Positions 18,819 through 26,905 of a DNA stretch of 64,000 bases are shown here, in pieces; the first letter of the stretch is position 1, and every line of letters begins with the position of its first letter. The translations under genes and the position numbers were made by a program. Origin of the DNA: CAZCCV01 sp964497515 (GTDB taxonomy: Bacteria; Armatimonadota; UBA5829; DTLH01); NCBI GenBank assembly GCA_964497515.1, contig CAZCCV010000010.1, positions 1-64,000 of the forward strand. The letters are read 5' to 3'. The notes beneath the pieces were generated by a model. That model had not been told where the DNA came from and ran no database searches. It saw nothing but the letters and a program-made list of their open reading frames with translations.

Positions 18819-20249
18819 TCATTTGCCAAACTGCCACCCAACAAGCGGCAGGCGGAGATCAAGCGGAGTGAGCTTGTCGATAGCATTGCTCCAGCCCCCC
18901 GGATCAGAAGAGACTCTTTCAGCAAGCGGTTTGTCTATCTTCTCGGCTGCTTCGATGGCGTTTTCAGCCTCCTCAGTCTTCCCCAAGAGAGTGTACGACT
19001 GTACCAGAACCAAATGAGCCACAATCGCATCGCCGGGAGATTTAACTGCCTTGTTTGCAGATTCGATAGCTTCTTTCACCCTGTCGGTCTTCAGATATAT
19101 GAGCGCCTGCAACGAATAAGCATCAGATCCTGACCGCTTTTCGGTCACCTGTTCTATTTCACGAAGCGCCGATGCGTAATCCCCTTCGAAGAAAAGAGCA
19201 GTTCCGACGCCAGTTCTGGCAATCAATCCTACTGGTAACGCAGAAACAGCATCAGGTTTGGTGTCATACAATTGTTCGTAAAGAGAGATGGCTTCTTTGT
19301 GCTCCCCACTCGCTGCCAGACTGTGCGCCAAATACAGCTTAACATATACATCGGAAGGCACCCGAGCCAATACTTTTGCGAATTTATCGGACGCTTGTTT
19401 GGGTTTGGCCGGCTCACTATCGTAGGCTGTAACGCCACGCGCAAACTCGCGAATCGGGTCAAACTGCTGCAAAGCCACAAACTGAACCACTACACTCGCG
19501 AGAGCCAGCACACACAAACCAGTTAGAAATCCTTTGAGCTTTGGCAGGTTCAGCATTTTTGGAAGGATTATGAGCGCGATGATAATAGCCAGAGCAGCAG
19601 CAATTGAAAGCACCGCTGCCCCTGCGACCATTCCTACCGTCATACAGGGCACATCCAGCCCCGTTTTTGGATAGAAGCTCGTAACATACGATTTTGCAGC
19701 CTCATTCGAGAGAATAGCCACCCCGACCCATACGCCGATATATACAGCAACACTCTTCCAAATCGGAAATCTGTGAGCTACTTGCACCCCAATAATCGCT
19801 ACAACAAACGTCCAAACCCAAGTGACAAAGACATATATATCCGGAAGTACTGTTGCGCTCAGGATAGTGGGAACTGTCACTATTGCGTTGGCCCACGCAA
19901 GCACTGCAAAGGTCTCGGCAAAACTCCCCTGGCCTTCAAACCTTGAGGCCAATCCAAAAGTGAAGGCAGCCGTAATAAGCATCATCCCAACTGAAACCAT
20001 CGGGTTACTGGCACCCAGTTGGTAGAGTGATGCACTGCTGTCTTGGTAGTAGTTGAGCAGCACACAGGCCGACTGAACCAAACCTACTGCAACTGTTATT
20101 GTGAGCCCTGCGACGAACAGGTTTCTCTTGCAAACCTCGCTTAGAGCATCTTTAGGGGTTGTGACCAGTGCACCAAGAAGCGCCAACCAGCTTCGGTGCT
20201 CGGTATCTGCTGCTGTTTCTACAGGTTTGTTGTCCGAGTCTTCCGTCAC
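18819..20249 (-). CDS. Membrane protein: Yip1-like domain followed by TPR repeats
   Basis: About 476 residues. After a short charged N-terminus, five to six hydrophobic helices (about 30-260) resemble a Yip1/DUF1282 domain (LSEVCKRNLFVAGLTITVAV, FAETFAVLAWANAIVTVPTI). A soluble tail of tetratricopeptide-like repeats follows (about 290-470: AHSLAASGEHKEAISLYEQL, LVQSYTLLGKTEEAENAIEA). The start chosen is the GTG at 20249, one base after the aroF stop, because GAAAGGAAG lies just upstream. An in-frame ATG at 20288 would overlap aroF by 38 bp. It is cotranscribed with aroF. Function unknown; perhaps a membrane scaffold. Confidence 0.75.
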   Translation of the reverse strand: MTEDSDNKPVETAADTEHRSWLALLGALVTTPKDALSEVCKRNLFVAGLTITVAVGLVQSACVLLNYYQDSSASLYQLGASNPMVSVGMMLITAAFTFGLASRFEGQGSFAETFAVLAWANAIVTVPTILSATVLPDIYVFVTWVWTFVVAIIGVQVAHRFPIWKSVAVYIGVWVGVAILSNEAAKSYVTSFYPKTGLDVPCMTVGMVAGAAVLSIAAALAIIIALIILPKMLNLPKLKGFLTGLCVLALASVVVQFVALQQFDPIREFARGVTAYDSEPAKPKQASDKFAKVLARVPSDVYVKLYLAHSLAASGEHKEAISLYEQLYDTKPDAVSALPVGLIARTGVGTALFFEGDYASALREIEQVTEKRSGSDAYSLQALIYLKTDRVKEAIESANKAVKSPGDAIVAHLVLVQSYTLLGKTEEAENAIEAAEKIDKPLAERVSSDPGGWSNAIDKLTPLDLRLPLVGWQFGK

Positions 20250-20250
20250 A

Positions 20251-21273
20251 TCAGAGCTTCCTTTCAACAGCGGCAGCAACTCTGCCAATCTCTCCCATAA
20301 GGCGCTCGAATTTCGACGGTTTCAGCGATTGAGGCCCGTCAGACATAGCTTTCGCCGGATCATTATGAACCTCGACAATTACTCCGTCTGCGCCAGCAGC
20401 GATTGCTGCACGAGCTATCGACCCTACGTATCGCCATTCGCCTGTAGCGTGGCTCGGATCGACAATTACAGGAAGATGCGTCCAGTGTTTGAGCACCGGA
20501 ACCGCATTGATATCGGTAGTGTTTCGGCAGGAATCTTCGAATGTCGTTATACCGCGCTCACACAAAATGACCCTATCGTTACCTTCGGCCATAATATATT
20601 CGGCCGACATCAAGAGGTCTCGCACGCGTGAGCCGAGCCCGCGCTTTAGCAAAACCGGCTTGCCCGTGGCACCAACGCGCTTGAGTAGCGAGTAGTTCTG
20701 CATATTCCTGGTGCCAATCTGAAGCACGTCGGCGTATTCGGTGACCATATCTACCTCATGCGTATCCATCACCTCGGTCACAATCGGCAGGCCTGTTCTC
20801 TCTCTGGCTTTGGCGAGTATTTTGAGCCCTTCTTCACCGAGCCCCTGAAAACTGTAAGGAGACGATCTTGGCTTAAACGCGCCTCCGCGAAACATGCGGG
20901 CTCCAGCAGATTTGACTGCCTCAGCGAGTTCAATAGTCTGATCTTCGGTCTCCACGCTACACGGACCAGCAGTTACCACAACCTGCTCCGATCCAAAACG
21001 TGCTCCACCAACATCAATTATGGTGTCCTCAGGGTGATACGACCGCGATGCCAGTTTCCAGAGCTGACTGATCAGTTCTACGCGCTCGACCCCGGCCATC
21101 ATCGAAAAGCGCTCGACCAAATCTGCCTTGTGGACGTTCACTTCGCCCAAGACGGCAATAACCTTGCGTTCAACTCCTGGGTTGATAAATGGCCTGAGAC
21201 CTATGCTTTCAATATCTTGCTCAACCTGGTTCACCTCGTCGGGTGTAGCCTGCAAGCGCATAATGATAATCAA
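20251..21273 (-). CDS. aroF: 3-deoxy-7-phosphoheptulonate synthase with N-terminal ferredoxin-like domain
   Basis: A 340-residue enzyme for the first shikimate step, condensing PEP and erythrose 4-phosphate. Residues 1 to about 70 form the ferredoxin-like regulatory domain seen in the Thermotoga-type enzyme (MIIIMRLQATPDEVNQVEQD). The catalytic barrel has TAGPCSVETEDQ, MFRGGAFKPRSSPYSFQG, LQIGTRNMQNYSLL, PVLLKRGL, CERGITTFE and VDPSHATGEW. That type is usually inhibited by Tyr/Phe through the N-terminal domain. The promoter is intact at 21380-21408 although an IS sits directly upstream. Confidence 0.95.
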   Translation of the reverse strand: MIIIMRLQATPDEVNQVEQDIESIGLRPFINPGVERKVIAVLGEVNVHKADLVERFSMMAGVERVELISQLWKLASRSYHPEDTIIDVGGARFGSEQVVVTAGPCSVETEDQTIELAEAVKSAGARMFRGGAFKPRSSPYSFQGLGEEGLKILAKARERTGLPIVTEVMDTHEVDMVTEYADVLQIGTRNMQNYSLLKRVGATGKPVLLKRGLGSRVRDLLMSAEYIMAEGNDRVILCERGITTFEDSCRNTTDINAVPVLKHWTHLPVIVDPSHATGEWRYVGSIARAAIAAGADGVIVEVHNDPAKAMSDGPQSLKPSKFERLMGEIGRVAAAVERKL

Positions 21274-21379
21274 ACTGATACTCCTCGCCGGATGGGTTCG
21301 TTCGGGCTAATTTCTTAGTCATTTTTGAGATGCACTGCCAAGCAAATGCTGCCTCATATGGAGAAAGCCTGTCTGCGCA

Positions 21380-21408
21380 ATTATATTCCACGGTAGGACT
21401 GGAGTCAA
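21380..21408 (-). promoter_or_regulatory. Strong sigma-70-type promoter of aroF
   Basis: On the - strand, TTGACT (21408-21403) and a perfect TATAAT (21385-21380) are 17 bp apart. The left target duplication of the IS begins only 9 bp upstream of the -35 box. Confidence 0.8.
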
Positions 21409-21416
21409 GGAGCCCA

Positions 21417-21425
21417 CCATCTCCA
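21417..21425. repeat. Left 9-bp target-site duplication of the IS
   Basis: ccatctcca directly abuts the left terminal inverted repeat. The identical 9 bases recur at 22970-22978. Confidence 0.85.
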
Positions 21426-22969
21426 GACCGTGTCAAATAGTTGTGGAGAATTGTTTTGACCTTTTTCTCCAGTTGAGCATCCGTTTAGTTTTTGCTCCAG
21501 CTCCGGATCTTAGGTAGCGAGCCGAGTGATTTAAGAGTCACAGATATTGGCGTCACTTTTCCGTAGCTCGGCCTTTCTCGTTCAAATAGGGAGCGATCCA
21601 GCTTGAAATCAAGAAACGATCTTACAATCTCATCAGCGTGTTTGGATAATTCACTCACCCGCTTTTCTTTTTGCATAAAGTCTTCTCTTGTTACAACACC
21701 GCCGTTTTTCACATAGACTCTCAGTGAGGCCATTGCATTCACACCAGCTTCGCTCCAGCCCATAGGATTACGGCTCAGCCTCTGAGAAAGAACATGGCTG
21801 ACCTGGGCCTCAGTGCAACTGCCGACAGCACCGCCGCTTAAACGGGTTAATATCCCATCCCACTGATTGAGCACATACTTCATGTCCTCTTTAAGCTGTT
21901 TCTTCTTAGAAGAATCCCTGCAGTCGCTAATTAAGGCTCTTGCCAATAGACCAAAATCTTCGCGACTACCGCCATTCAAGAGATTATAGACGCACTCAAA
22001 ACCCGCCGCCGATATGAAAGGGGCCAGTCTTTTCCGCAAGTGAAAACCATCCAATGCAAAACGTGCATCGCAAAACTCATCCAAACCTCTTTTTATCCAA
22101 CCTGCTCCATCTCCGTGAATAACTATCCGTTCTACGCTTCCAAGATCATATGCCTTGTCTGCGTAGGCATAAACACGACTCCACAATGACTCAACATCAG
22201 AAACGTCCGAGGTGAAATGCACTGGATTTATTAACCGTCGGCGATTCTTTGCCGTTTCTTTCGAACCCTCACTTATTGTTACCAAAGGAACCATCTTAGT
22301 CCGGCCATCTTGCAAACTAACATGATCCTCATCTGCAAATATGTGAAGCTCGGATACTTCACTGCGGATCTCTGGAAGTAACTCCGGCAAATCTACGCAA
22401 TGCACCTTATTGCATACGCTCTGGGTGCTCAGATCTCCGTCAGTTACTATATCCGAACTCGATCGCATTGGAACATAGGCAGCATGCTGAACCAGACCCG
22501 CGCATACACCAGGGCTTATTCGCTGCCCCGAAGACACGCCGATTATCGTATCCACGGGATAACAATAACGGTCATTAACCTCGTCTTTGTAGTAGCTGCG
22601 ATTGTATCTTAACCATCCTAAATTAGTCAGATATTCACGCTTGCGAGCCCGCTGCTTGACCTTCAAACCCTGTTGCTTGCGATCCGATTTCGATTCGAAC
22701 AACGATTCATCCAGCTTATTGATTAATTCGGACATCAGTTCATTTGCCGCCATTTTGCTCGCCTTTGCCAACTCAGAACAAATATCATCTATATCAGATA
22801 ATCCATGCTTACTGATAAGCGACTGCCACGTACTAACCAATTTCAAAGCCGTTTGTTGTATAATAGCGTCCATAGAGACCTTCTTTCATTAGTTTTTGAC
22901 AAACCTTATTTTAATGAAAAAGGTCTCTTCCTCATATAAGAAAAACTCCACATTTATTTTTACGCGGCC
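21426..22969 (-). mobile_element. Complete ISLre2-type insertion sequence, 1544 bp
   Basis: The left end, gaccgtgtcaaatag followed by ttgtggag, matches the reverse complement of the right end, ggccgcgtaaaaataaa followed by tgtggag, giving imperfect inverted repeats of about 23 bp. Both ends are flanked by the 9-bp duplication ccatctcca. One transposase gene fills the element. ISLre2 elements are known for about 1.5 kb length and 9-bp duplications. The intact duplication and open frame suggest a recent insertion. Confidence 0.88.
21485..22873 (-). CDS. ISLre2-family transposase (UPF0236)
   Basis: A 462-residue protein with the family pattern: an N-terminal region with KQRARKREYLTNLGWLRYNR (zinc-free DNA-binding arm), HIFADEDHVSLQDGR (first acidic residue), VIHGDGAGWIKRGLD (second acidic residue), FALDGFHLRKRL, and a C-terminal helix bundle. 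The reading frame is intact from ATG to stop, so it is probably functional. It runs in the same direction as aroF, and transcription from it could read into the aroF promoter region. Confidence 0.92.
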   Translation of the reverse strand: MDAIIQQTALKLVSTWQSLISKHGLSDIDDICSELAKASKMAANELMSELINKLDESLFESKSDRKQQGLKVKQRARKREYLTNLGWLRYNRSYYKDEVNDRYCYPVDTIIGVSSGQRISPGVCAGLVQHAAYVPMRSSSDIVTDGDLSTQSVCNKVHCVDLPELLPEIRSEVSELHIFADEDHVSLQDGRTKMVPLVTISEGSKETAKNRRRLINPVHFTSDVSDVESLWSRVYAYADKAYDLGSVERIVIHGDGAGWIKRGLDEFCDARFALDGFHLRKRLAPFISAAGFECVYNLLNGGSREDFGLLARALISDCRDSSKKKQLKEDMKYVLNQWDGILTRLSGGAVGSCTEAQVSHVLSQRLSRNPMGWSEAGVNAMASLRVYVKNGGVVTREDFMQKEKRVSELSKHADEIVRSFLDFKLDRSLFERERPSYGKVTPISVTLKSLGSLPKIRSWSKN

Positions 22970-22978
22970 CCATCTCCA
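22970..22978. repeat. Right 9-bp target-site duplication of the IS
   Basis: ccatctcca, identical to 21417-21425, directly follows the right inverted repeat. Confidence 0.85.
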
Positions 22979-23023
22979 CACTTGATGGCAGGAATTATCA
23001 ACAGCGACACCTAACGCACTAAT

Positions 23024-23404
23024 ATGACCGAACAAGCACGATTTGTTATTCAGGAGCATCACGCGAGCCGACTACATTGGGATTTCCGTCTGGAACTCGA
23101 CGGTGTCTTAAAGAGCTGGGCTGTTCCGAAAGGTGTCCCCGAAGAGCCGGGAATCAAGCGTCTCGCTGTTCCAGTCGAAGACCACGCGCTCGACTACATC
23201 GATTTTGAAGGGACTATTGCAGAGGGTCAGTATGGCGCTGGCGAGGTGATGATCTGGGACAGTGGAACCTTCATACTAACCAAGCGCGATGAAGGCAAAC
23301 TGCACGTTGTGCTCTCTGGCGAAAGGCTTTCCGGTGAGTATATTCTGACCCGTATGGCAGATGGGCAGTGGCTCATATTCAAGAGATCCCCAGCAAAAAG
23401 CTAA
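23024..23404 (+). CDS. Stand-alone LigD-type 3'-phosphoesterase domain protein
   Basis: 126 residues that correspond to the whole PE domain of DNA ligase D: FVIQEHHASRLHWDFRLELDG with the metal/active-site His, Arg and Asp, LKSWAVPKG, DYIDFEGTIAEGQYGAG, VMIWDSGTF, and a C-terminal QWLIFKR. In LigD this domain trims 3'-phosphate and 3'-ribonucleotide ends before sealing. No ligase, polymerase or Ku gene is adjacent. The gene begins only 46 bp from the IS duplication, so its own upstream region is short and may have been altered by the insertion. Confidence 0.9.
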   Translation: MTEQARFVIQEHHASRLHWDFRLELDGVLKSWAVPKGVPEEPGIKRLAVPVEDHALDYIDFEGTIAEGQYGAGEVMIWDSGTFILTKRDEGKLHVVLSGERLSGEYILTRMADGQWLIFKRSPAKS

Positions 23405-23533
23405 CAGGGCGGCGAGCTTGGAATCGCTGTGCTTTGGGTACACTATTGTTCGGTGTAAGGCGCCGTGGGTCTGAGGAGTGCAACTCTTCCCCACCCTAAG
23501 TCGGAATTGTGAGCTACTGGAAAGGCAAGACTG

Positions 23534-24622
23534 ATGAAGATGCATACACTTCGTTCCATACCAATATACATAATGTTGCTGATCTTTGTGTTCTCTGCTG
23601 CAGCAATGGTTAACGCAAAAATGACACTGGACGATGAGATAAAGATTGGCCGCGATGCAGCAAAAGAGATCGAAAAAGAGTTTCCGGTAACTGAGAACAA
23701 AGAATGGCTCGCAGAAATAGATCGGATGGGTAAGTCGTTAACCCCATACGTCTCGCGCAAAGACATACCTTATATATTTAAGATCATCAAAGAAGAGGTG
23801 CGCGGTGTGCCACAGGTGGATGCGTTTTCTCTTCCGGGAGGGCCGGTCTATTTTTCCGAACGTATGTGGCGAATACTCACTCCGGATGAGCGGCTGGGAG
23901 TATTGGGTCACGAGATAGCCCATATCGACAAGCGCCACGCCCTGGACACCATAAGCGAAGCCCAACGCAGGAGTCTGTTGGCAATCGCTATTCTGACTAT
24001 CACAGGGGCAGGCAGCAAGACTAATCTGAATGCAGCTGAGCTTGCAAACAATCTGTACACACTGAAATACAGTCGGAAGCGAGAAAGGGAAGCCGATATG
24101 GTGGGTATCGACCTGGTGCACGCTGCAGGAGGGAATCCCGGAGGTTTGGTGACAGCTATGCAGAAGCTGCTCCACTTAGAGAATGAGAGTGGCGCAAAAC
24201 CTATCAAAATCCTCTCCACGCACCCTGCAACCCAAGAACGCATTGATTATATGAAACAACGGTGTCTTGCCCTTGGAGTGCCGCCGGAAAAAATGGAACT
24301 GCAATTCAAAGATCAACCAAACAGGCTCGGCGACGTAGTGTCGAAACATAAGAGCAAGCTGACTATTACAGTGAGCTCCACCAGAGCATTGGAAGAAAAG
24401 GAGACGCTCCTTATAATGAAGCCGCTTTGGGATGAAGCCACCCAACTGGTGATTCCAAAGCCGATTGCGAAAGGTGTTGTGACAAAAGCTGGGGACAATG
24501 CCAAAGTATCGGTCACTATGCTCTCCGGATTCGCATTCTCAGACATCGAGGTAGGAAACGGCATCTATCCACCTGACCCTGAGAATGCTGCCAAACCTGA
24601 CAAGAATACAAAAACAGACTAA
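23534..24622 (+). CDS. Secreted/membrane-anchored M48 family metallopeptidase
   Basis: A 362-residue protein with an N-terminal hydrophobic segment (IYIMLLIFVFSAAAMVNA), so likely periplasmic. The M48 zinc motif is GHEIAHIDKRHA (HExxH), and the third ligand lies in KREREADMVGIDLV. FSLPGGPVYFSERMW and STHPATQERIDYMK are also typical of BepA/YfgC-like and Oma1-like peptidases that act in envelope quality control. A C-terminal extension of about 100 residues (QFKDQPNRLGDV onward) has no recognised motif. Single gene. Confidence 0.9.
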   Translation: MKMHTLRSIPIYIMLLIFVFSAAAMVNAKMTLDDEIKIGRDAAKEIEKEFPVTENKEWLAEIDRMGKSLTPYVSRKDIPYIFKIIKEEVRGVPQVDAFSLPGGPVYFSERMWRILTPDERLGVLGHEIAHIDKRHALDTISEAQRRSLLAIAILTITGAGSKTNLNAAELANNLYTLKYSRKREREADMVGIDLVHAAGGNPGGLVTAMQKLLHLENESGAKPIKILSTHPATQERIDYMKQRCLALGVPPEKMELQFKDQPNRLGDVVSKHKSKLTITVSSTRALEEKETLLIMKPLWDEATQLVIPKPIAKGVVTKAGDNAKVSVTMLSGFAFSDIEVGNGIYPPDPENAAKPDKNTKTD

Positions 24623-24673
24623 AGATTCCAAAAAACCGAGTGCCAGCACCACGCGAATCGTGCCCGTCGGGAG

Positions 24674-24702
24674 TGCGACAAGAATTGTTCGTATGGTATA
24701 AT
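24674..24702 (+). promoter_or_regulatory. Promoter driving the fluoride riboswitch transcript
   Basis: A perfect TATAAT at 24697-24702, with TGCGAC 17 bp upstream as a weak -35 box. The expected start lies near 24709, about 30 nt before the aptamer. Confidence 0.6.
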
Positions 24703-24740
24703 GATGATAGTCGCTGCAAATGAGTTTGATGCTGGCGCCA

Positions 24741-24790
24741 GGGTGATGGAGTCCGCCGCTAACTGCCCGGACCGGGATGATGACTCCTGA
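24741..24790 (+). promoter_or_regulatory. Fluoride riboswitch (crcB motif)
   Basis: The segment GGGTGATGGAGTCCGCC, then AACTGCCCGG and GGGATGATGACTCCTGA, matches the crcB-motif consensus: the GATGG core, the GGAGTC/GACTCC closing helix, a CCCG/CGGG hairpin, and the GATGACTCCT 3' segment. There is no T-run after it. The 3' strand GACTCCT can instead pair with the Shine-Dalgarno AAGGAGG at 24808-24814, so a translational switch is likely. Fluoride riboswitches usually control fluC/crcB, fluoride antiporters or fluoride-sensitive enzymes. Here a truncated fluC and then lepA follow. Confidence 0.9.
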
Positions 24791-24825
24791 ATGTATTTTA
24801 GGTTACGAAGGAGGTCGTTTCGGTC

Positions 24826-24981
24826 GTGCTCTCAAAGACGCTTTGGCTATCGCTTGCTGGTGCCTTCCGTACGATCAGCCGATACTCCCTCTGTGCCCGA
24901 TTCAAATGCGATTCTTTCCTCACCGGAACACTTGCGGCTGGCTTACAGAATAGAGATATACAGGGTGCCGTTCGCGGATGA
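24826..24981 (+). pseudogene. fluC: Truncated fluC/crcB remnant behind the fluoride riboswitch
   Basis: A 51-codon frame starts at GTG 24826, with AAGGAGG 11 bp upstream, and ends in a TGA overlapping the lepA ATG (ATGA). Its start, LWLSLAGAFRTISRYSL, matches the first helix of Fluc channels (GGxxGxxxRY), and FLTGTLAAG matches the GTLxxN segment entering helix 2. After this the similarity stops; the pore Asn is replaced by Gly, and helices 2-4 are absent, whereas normal Fluc proteins have about 125 residues. It looks like an internal/3' deletion that joined the fluC 5' end to lepA. It cannot form a channel as read, but may serve as a translated leader. Confidence 0.7.
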
Positions 24982-26783
24982 ACGATAAACAGAAGTACAT
25001 ACGCAATTTTTGCATAATTGCCCATATAGACCACGGAAAATCGACACTGGCCGATAGAATACTCGAGTTCACCGGCGCGATCGACGCCCGCAAAATGAAG
25101 GATCAGGTTCTCGATTCTATGGATCTTGAGCGCGAGCGCGGTATTACTATCAAAATGACCGCTGTCCGCCTCGACTATTCCGCCAAAGACGGAAACAAGT
25201 ACGAAATCAATCTGATCGATACACCCGGACACGTAGACTTCAACTACGAAGTCTCGCGTAGCCTTGCAGCCTGCGAAGGTGCGCTTCTCCTAGTAGATGC
25301 AATGCAGGGTGTAGAAGCGCAAACGCTCGCCAATACCAATCTCGCAATGACAGCAAACTTCGAGATTATCCCCGTGGTTAACAAGATCGACCTGCCTACC
25401 GCTGATCCGGAGCGCGCGAAAGAAGATATAGAGCACGTTCTGGCGATAGACGCATCCGATGCCATACTCGCCAGCGCAAAAGAGGGAACAGGTATCCCGG
25501 AAATCCTCGAAGCGATAGTCGAACGTGTACCTCCTCCTTCGGGTGAGCCAAATGCGCCACTTAGAGCACTTATTTTCGACTCCCATTTCGATCAGTATAT
25601 GGGCGCCGTATCCTACATTCGTGTGGTGGACGGCAGCATCAAACCTGGTATGAGAATACGTATGATGGCCACAGGCAAGGAGTTCGAGGTCACAAGCCTC
25701 GGAGTTTTCCGCCCTGAGATGACATCTACAGAAATACTTGAGGCGGGTGAAGTCGGCTATCTCACGGCGGCAATGAAAAACGTGGGTGATACCCGGGTTG
25801 GCGATACAATCACCTCTGCAGATGCACCCGCCAAGACAGCGCTTCACGGTTACAGAGCTGTAAAACCAATGGTTTTCTGTGGGCTGTATCCGATCGACAA
25901 CAACGAGTACCCTGAGCTTAGAGAAGCATTGGACAAGCTTCAGCTAAACGATGCTGCACTGCAGTTTGAGGCTGAGACATCTGCCGCTTTGGGATTCGGC
26001 TTCAGATGCGGCTTCCTTGGTCTTCTGCATATGGAGATTATACAGGAGAGACTGGAGCGTGAATTCGGGCTTTCCCTTATCGCGACAGCTCCATCTGTTG
26101 TCTATAGAATTACACAGACCGACGGCAGTGTCATAGAAATCGACAACCCGGCAAATCTTCCACCAGTTACGGAAATCGAACGTATGGAAGAACCCTTCGT
26201 CCACGCGACGGTTATTGTGCCCTCGGAGTTCGTCGGTCAGGTACTGGAGCTTGCGCGTGAGCGGCGAGGAATACTCGATAAGATGGACTATTCCGCGGGT
26301 CACGTGGTGCTGGTTACCTACGAACTGCCACTCGCTGAGATTTTGATGGACTTTTTCGATCAACTGAAGAGCCGAACCAAAGGATATGCATCGTTCGATT
26401 ATGAGCTCTCGGGTTACAAAGAATCGCACCTTTCGAAGTTGGATATTCTATTGAATAGCAAGCCGGTTGATGCGCTATCGTTTATAACACACAAAGACAG
26501 AGCATATCATCGTGGAAGAGCTTTGGTCGATAAGCTGAGAAAGCTCCTGCCGCGCCAGCAGTTTGAAGTAAGAATCCAGGCTGCAATTGGCGCAAAAGTG
26601 ATAGCTGCGGCCTCTATATCGCCACTTAGAAAGAACGTTACCGCAAAGTGCTATGGTGGGGATATTACTCGAAAACGAAAACTGCTCGAGAAGCAGAAGG
26701 AAGGCAAACGGCGGATGAAATCCATCGGAAGTGTAGAGATTCCGCAGGAAGCCTTCATGAGCGTGCTGAAGATCAACGAATAA
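24978..26783 (+). CDS. lepA: Elongation factor 4 (LepA)
   Basis: A 601-residue translational GTPase that acts on the ribosome and can back-translocate. NFCIIAHIDHGKSTLADRIL (G1), LIDTPGHVDFNYEVSRSLAA (G3) and VVNKIDLPTADPER (G4) are intact. CGLYPIDNNEYPELREALDKL and the LepA-specific C-terminus (GGDITRKRKLLEKQKEGKRRMK) are also present, and the length is normal. The ATG overlaps the TGA of the fluC remnant, so lepA translation is probably coupled to that frame and therefore to the fluoride riboswitch. It ends at the terminator at 26807-26834. Confidence 0.97.
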   Translation: MNDKQKYIRNFCIIAHIDHGKSTLADRILEFTGAIDARKMKDQVLDSMDLERERGITIKMTAVRLDYSAKDGNKYEINLIDTPGHVDFNYEVSRSLAACEGALLLVDAMQGVEAQTLANTNLAMTANFEIIPVVNKIDLPTADPERAKEDIEHVLAIDASDAILASAKEGTGIPEILEAIVERVPPPSGEPNAPLRALIFDSHFDQYMGAVSYIRVVDGSIKPGMRIRMMATGKEFEVTSLGVFRPEMTSTEILEAGEVGYLTAAMKNVGDTRVGDTITSADAPAKTALHGYRAVKPMVFCGLYPIDNNEYPELREALDKLQLNDAALQFEAETSAALGFGFRCGFLGLLHMEIIQERLEREFGLSLIATAPSVVYRITQTDGSVIEIDNPANLPPVTEIERMEEPFVHATVIVPSEFVGQVLELARERRGILDKMDYSAGHVVLVTYELPLAEILMDFFDQLKSRTKGYASFDYELSGYKESHLSKLDILLNSKPVDALSFITHKDRAYHRGRALVDKLRKLLPRQQFEVRIQAAIGAKVIAAASISPLRKNVTAKCYGGDITRKRKLLEKQKEGKRRMKSIGSVEIPQEAFMSVLKINE

Positions 26784-26806
26784 TATCTAATCGACAAATA
26801 ATATGC

Positions 26807-26834
26807 GAAGGGCGACCCGTCTGGGTCGCCCTTC
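26807..26834 (+). terminator. Intrinsic terminator of lepA
   Basis: A 12-bp stem, GAAGGGCGACCC / GGGTCGCCCTTC, with a 4-nt loop, followed by tttg. Confidence 0.85.
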
Positions 26835-26870
26835 TTTGCCTGTTAGGTACTTGGTTTGGACGTAAGATAG

Positions 26871-26894
26871 AGGCCGGCCTGCGTTCCGGCCTCC
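26871..26894 (-). terminator. Hairpin downstream of the TonB receptor gene
   Basis: GAGGCCGG at 26871-26878 pairs with CCGGCCTC at 26887-26894. On the - strand it follows the receptor stop by 12 bp; the T-tract is poor (tatctt). Confidence 0.6.
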
Positions 26895-26905
26895 TTCAGA
26901 TTCTT

